Assembly: GCA_020025395.1 (NCBI GenBank)
Contig: JAHHSE010000064.1
Coordinates: 1 to 8,125, forward strand
Origin: Oscillospiraceae bacterium
GTDB lineage: Bacteria; Bacillota; Clostridia; Oscillospirales; Oscillospiraceae
Length of the DNA stretch: 8,125 bases
Direction of reading: 5' to 3'
The notes under the pieces were generated by a model, which did no database searches, was not told the DNA's origin, and saw nothing but the letters and a program-made list of their open reading frames with translations. Positions 6,164 to 8,125 of this stretch are shown here, one piece after another. Positions within the stretch are counted from its first letter, which is position 1. Every line of letters starts with the position of its first letter. Both the position numbers and the translations under genes were made by a program.

Positions 6164-6949
6164 TTACATTCCCAATGCATCCTTGATTTTAGGCATATCA
6201 TAGCCCACAATCTCTTTGCCGGAAATCACCGTCACCGGGAGTCCCCGATAGCCTCGGTTTCTCATAAAGGCCTGTCCGTCCTTATCGGTCTCCAGGTTAA
6301 TCTCTTCATAGTCCACCCCGGCGTTTTTGAGAAACTCCTTTACACTGCGGCAATAGCTGCAGGACGGCATGGTATAGATCCGCACAGAGACATCCCCAGC
6401 CACGGTTTCCCTCTCTTCCTGTTCCGGATGCAGGGTATCCTCCCCTTCTGTCCACCCAGCGGCACAGAGGCCGCCGGTTTGCAGGGCAGCCAAAACCCGA
6501 AGAACCTCATCCGGATTGCGGCCTATGTTGTTATCATGTATTACACTATACCGCACAATTTGCTCCGGGTCAATCAAAAACAGACCCCGCAGAGCAACCC
6601 CTTTCTCCTCCAACAGCACCCCATAGTCCGCACATACCTGAAGGGTCTGATCCGAAGCCATGGGATAGCCCAGCTTACCCAGACCGTTGCGCTGCCAGGC
6701 CAGATGGGTATAGACACTGTCGGTGCTGACACTCAAAAGCTCTGCCCCCGCTTCCCGGAATTTCTCTAGGCAGTCGGAAAAGGCCGTCAGCTCTGTGGGG
6801 CATACAAAGGTAAAGTCCATGGGGTAGAAAAAGAGAACCAGCCACTTTCCGGCATAGTCTGCCAGCGCAGCCTGGGAGAAATTCTCTCCGTCCTCAGACA
6901 AAACTTCCATGGAAAACCATGGTGCCTTTTTTCCAATCAATCGATCCAT
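6164..6949 (-). CDS. AhpC-type peroxiredoxin fused to a C-terminal glutaredoxin domain
   Basis: A 261-residue, two-domain protein. Residues 1 to about 165 are a 2-Cys peroxiredoxin with FYPMDFTFVCPTEL (peroxidatic Cys50 with Pro43 and Thr47), VSTDSVYTHLAW, and a resolving cysteine Cys162 in GGLCAAGW. After an acidic linker (about 167-186), residues 187-261 form a glutaredoxin/NrdH-like domain with the redox motif PSCSYC (Cys197, Cys200), the cis-proline LPVTV (Pro238), and a GYD near 249-251. The fusion should reduce peroxides and be recycled by its own glutaredoxin domain. The frame is open eleven codons further upstream (ATG at 6982), but family alignment favours MDRLIGKKAP at 6949, preceded by GGGAAGTGAG. 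There is no signal peptide, so it should act in the cytoplasm. It lies inside a microcompartment gene cluster, which is not its usual setting. Confidence 0.93.
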   Translation of the reverse strand: MDRLIGKKAPWFSMEVLSEDGENFSQAALADYAGKWLVLFFYPMDFTFVCPTELTAFSDCLEKFREAGAELLSVSTDSVYTHLAWQRNGLGKLGYPMASDQTLQVCADYGVLLEEKGVALRGLFLIDPEQIVRYSVIHDNNIGRNPDEVLRVLAALQTGGLCAAGWTEGEDTLHPEQEERETVAGDVSVRIYTMPSCSYCRSVKEFLKNAGVDYEEINLETDKDGQAFMRNRGYRGLPVTVISGKEIVGYDMPKIKDALGM

Positions 6950-6980
6950 ACAGCTCACTTCCCTTTCATGTGAATGGCAC

Positions 6981-7014
6981 ATCCTGCCGAAAGAATCTCT
7001 CCTTTCGGCAGGAT
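6981..7014 (-). other. Strong intercistronic hairpin without U-tract
   Basis: ATCCTGCCGAAAG (6981-6993) and CTTTCGGCAGGAT (7002-7014) form a perfect 13-bp stem with an eight-base loop, 13 bases after the stop of the CxxC-repeat gene and 31 bases before the peroxiredoxin start. No T-run follows on either strand, so it is not a classical terminator. On the minus strand the loop and stem top read GAAAGGAGA, a ribosome-site-like sequence that would be partly buried. mRNA stabilisation, processing or attenuation within the operon are the likely options. Confidence 0.7.
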
Positions 7015-7027
7015 GGCTGCGTATTCA

Positions 7028-7273
7028 TTACTTTTCAGGCTGATAGAAACACTGGGAGCAGCCGTCTGACTTCTCCTCGTCCTTCTCCTCAGACGGATAG
7101 AAGCACTGGGGGCAGTCGTCAGATTTCCCCTCGTCCTTCTCCTCAGACGGATAGAAGCACTGAGGGCACTCCTCTACCTTTTCCTCTTCGGGCGCATGAT
7201 AGAGACCCTGAGGTGTTTTTTTCCCCTTATCAGGGATCGGATAATGACAATTGGGACAATCCGGTGCAGTCAT
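7028..7273 (-). CDS. Small acidic protein with four CxxC motifs, unknown function
   Basis: An 81-residue protein with four cysteine knuckles: CPNC (6-9), CPQC (36-39), CPQC (54-57) and CSQC (72-75). The last three are exactly 18 residues apart and are separated by highly charged linkers (FYPSEEKDEGKSDD and FYPSEEKDEEKSDG). Each CxxC is followed by an aromatic residue (HYP, FYP, FYP, FYQ), as in zinc-ribbon and rubredoxin-type knuckles, so binding of one or two Zn or Fe ions by pairs of motifs is plausible. I do not recognise the family. An in-frame TTG at 7282 would add three residues, but AAAGGAGG at 7283-7290 points to the ATG at 7273. It lies between the PduT-like shell gene (18 bases upstream) and the peroxiredoxin-glutaredoxin gene, in the same apparent operon. 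Confidence 0.82.
   Translation of the reverse strand: MTAPDCPNCHYPIPDKGKKTPQGLYHAPEEEKVEECPQCFYPSEEKDEGKSDDCPQCFYPSEEKDEEKSDGCSQCFYQPEK
7040..7201. repeat. Three tandem 54-bp repeats in the CxxC-repeat gene
   Basis: Units at 7040-7093, 7094-7147 and 7148-7201 each encode one 18-residue block with a CxxC. The first two agree closely (shared CTCGTCCTTCTCCTCAGA at their ends and GATAGAARCACTGGG near their starts). The third diverges in its second half. The repeats stay in frame, indicating growth by unit duplication within the gene. Confidence 0.85.
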
Positions 7274-7282
7274 TGTAAGCAA

Positions 7283-7290
7283 CCTCCTTT
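7283..7290 (-). promoter_or_regulatory. Ribosome binding site of the CxxC-repeat gene
   Basis: The minus strand reads AAAGGAGG, nine bases before the ATG at 7273, and begins two bases after the stop codon of the PduT-like gene. It excludes the adjoining TTG at 7282 as a start. Confidence 0.8.
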
Positions 7291-7291
7291 C

Positions 7292-7843
7292 CTAGTTGGA
7301 AAGCTTTTCGATCAAACCGGGATGGGGTGAGGGAATCACGCAGCTGCTTGTAATATCCCCCGTTTCCGCCAATTGATGCATGGCGGATTGAATGGCCGAA
7401 CGAACCGAGGAAATCTCTCCTGTCAGCAGAACAAATCCTTTGCCGCCCAACCCCCGGGCAATGCGAATCTCCATCAGACTGACATTGGCCGCCTTGGCAG
7501 CCATATCGCCGGCCTGAACGGCAGACAGTGCAGTCATGGTCTCGATCATGCCGATGGCAGCAGTCTTTGTCACATCCGAAGTCCCAACGATGGCGCTGGG
7601 CACAGATTCATGGACATTGTTGATAATGTGGTGACCGACCAGATGGATGCCTGCCACCTGCTGTCCGCTTTCCATTGCGCTTTTCACCGCTCCGACTGCG
7701 CCAGAGAGAATGATGACATATTTACCTGGGCAGGTGGGACTGGCGGTCAGCAGCTCGACATTCGCTGCCTTCAGCACGGCATCTGCGGTCTCTACTCCCA
7801 CAGGAATGCTCTTCAGTTCCAGTAATCCGATGGACTTTCCCAT
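7292..7843 (-). CDS. PduT-like tandem BMC-domain shell protein with Fe-S site
   Basis: A 183-residue protein made of two BMC domains. Domain one (about 4-75) carries SIGLLELKSIPVGVETADAV; domain two (about 96-165) carries AAIGMIETMTALSAVQAGDM. The C-terminal SCVIPSPHPGL resembles the end of PduT. Tandem-domain proteins form trimers that look like hexamers and build shell facets. In PduT, Cys38 of each subunit holds a [4Fe-4S] cluster at the central pore; here Cys38 sits in the matching SPTCPGKY, so the cluster and a role in electron transfer across the shell are likely. The start has an AGAGG seven bases upstream. The gene follows a membrane protein gene by 35 bases and precedes the CxxC-repeat gene by 18 bases. 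The substrate pathway of the compartment cannot be named because the enzymes are not in the window. Confidence 0.92.
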   Translation of the reverse strand: MGKSIGLLELKSIPVGVETADAVLKAANVELLTASPTCPGKYVIILSGAVGAVKSAMESGQQVAGIHLVGHHIINNVHESVPSAIVGTSDVTKTAAIGMIETMTALSAVQAGDMAAKAANVSLMEIRIARGLGGKGFVLLTGEISSVRSAIQSAMHQLAETGDITSSCVIPSPHPGLIEKLSN

Positions 7844-7878
7844 AACTGGCCTCTTTTCCTAAGAATTTCCGATGCGTA

Positions 7879-8125
7879 TCAGGCGGGTACGATTACACTG
7901 CCAATGGCATTGATGATAATGGTCAAAATAAAGATCGTGGTTGCGGGGGGGTCGATATGGGTATCGCAGTGGCTGTTCAGAGTCTTGCCGACCAGATCAC
8001 CGCCCAGGGAGCCGAGGATGCCGAACAGAACACCCAGCAGAAGTCCGGCCTCGCCCCAAGCCTGAATACCAATGGAAGCGGCCAGAGCGGAGGGGAGGAA
8101 GATGTGGTGGGTGGCGGGAGTGGCA
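7879..8125 (-). CDS. C-terminal end of an unrecognised membrane protein (cut by right edge)
   Basis: The last 81 residues are visible, in the frame ATPATHHIFLPSALAASIGI onward, ending with TGA at 7879-7881. Two likely membrane spans lie at about 25-45 (GEAGLLLGVLFGILGSLGG) and 62-80 (TTIFILTIIINAIGSVIV). Between them is a polar loop DLVGKTLNSHCDTHIDPPAT with two histidines, a cysteine and two aspartates; another histidine pair occurs at visible residues 6-7. These could bind a metal or a substrate, but I do not recognise the family and it is not EutH. Being the first visible gene of the microcompartment cluster and co-directional at 35 bases distance, it may be the transporter for the compartment substrate, which is inference only. 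The start lies outside the window. Confidence 0.75.
   Translation of the reverse strand, partial: ATPATHHIFLPSALAASIGIQAWGEAGLLLGVLFGILGSLGGDLVGKTLNSHCDTHIDPPATTIFILTIIINAIGSVIVPA

Noticed and set aside
6950..6982. Eleven-residue N-terminal extension of the peroxiredoxin (MCHSHEREVSC)
   Set aside because: It has no well-spaced ribosome site (the nearest AAAGGAG is about 16 bases away and inside a hairpin), and AhpC-type proteins begin near MDRLIGKKAP.
7040..7201. Tandem repeats as a possible CRISPR array
   Set aside because: The units are directly adjacent without unique spacers, are in frame with a coding gene and encode CxxC blocks.
6919..7278. Plus-strand frame with proline/serine-rich repeats (PRPSPQTDRSTGG)
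   Set aside because: It is the reverse of the 54-bp CxxC repeats. It has no ribosome site and runs through the hairpin and into the peroxiredoxin gene; the minus-strand gene has an ideal ribosome site and meaningful cysteine motifs.

Overview
The window looks like a chromosomal segment of a GC-rich, anaerobic Firmicute, probably a gut Clostridia/Oscillospirales-type bacterium. The reasons are Gram-positive Shine-Dalgarno sites (AGGAGG-like), a MutS2, a YolD/UvrX-type repair pair and Eut/Pdu-type microcompartment genes. The lineage is inferred from gene content and style, not from a database match. All genes but one lie on the minus strand, so transcription runs mostly right to left.

Left part (1-3136): the N-terminal 415 residues of MutS2 run off the left edge. 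Upstream of it, in the same direction and 48 bases away, is a complete PhzF-family isomerase gene, possibly co-transcribed. A 343-base divergent intergenic region holds one plausible promoter in each direction. On its other side lies the only plus-strand gene, an unrecognised polytopic membrane protein of 197 aa. That gene ends at a strong symmetrical hairpin that can terminate transcription from both sides.

Middle part (3143-5193): a translationally coupled pair (ATGA overlap) encodes a UvrX/UmuC-like Y-family DNA polymerase with intact catalytic residues and a C-terminal clamp-binding motif, followed by a YolD-like protein. Just upstream is a nested inverted repeat that probably terminates the operon to the right and may also lie in the polymerase promoter region.

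Right part (5258-8125): a tight minus-strand cluster, apparently one operon. In transcription order it holds the C-terminal end of an unrecognised membrane protein (cut by the right edge), a PduT-like tandem-domain shell protein with the Fe-S cysteine at position 38, a small acidic protein with four CxxC motifs in 54-bp repeats, an AhpC-type peroxiredoxin fused to a glutaredoxin domain, an EutS/PduU-type permuted shell protein, and an EutP/PduV-type GTPase-like protein. This is the end of a bacterial microcompartment locus. No signature enzyme is in view, so the substrate cannot be told. Thiol peroxidase, Cys-rich and Fe-S shell proteins side by side suggest a redox or peroxide-protection module tied to the compartment; this is the most interesting part of the window.
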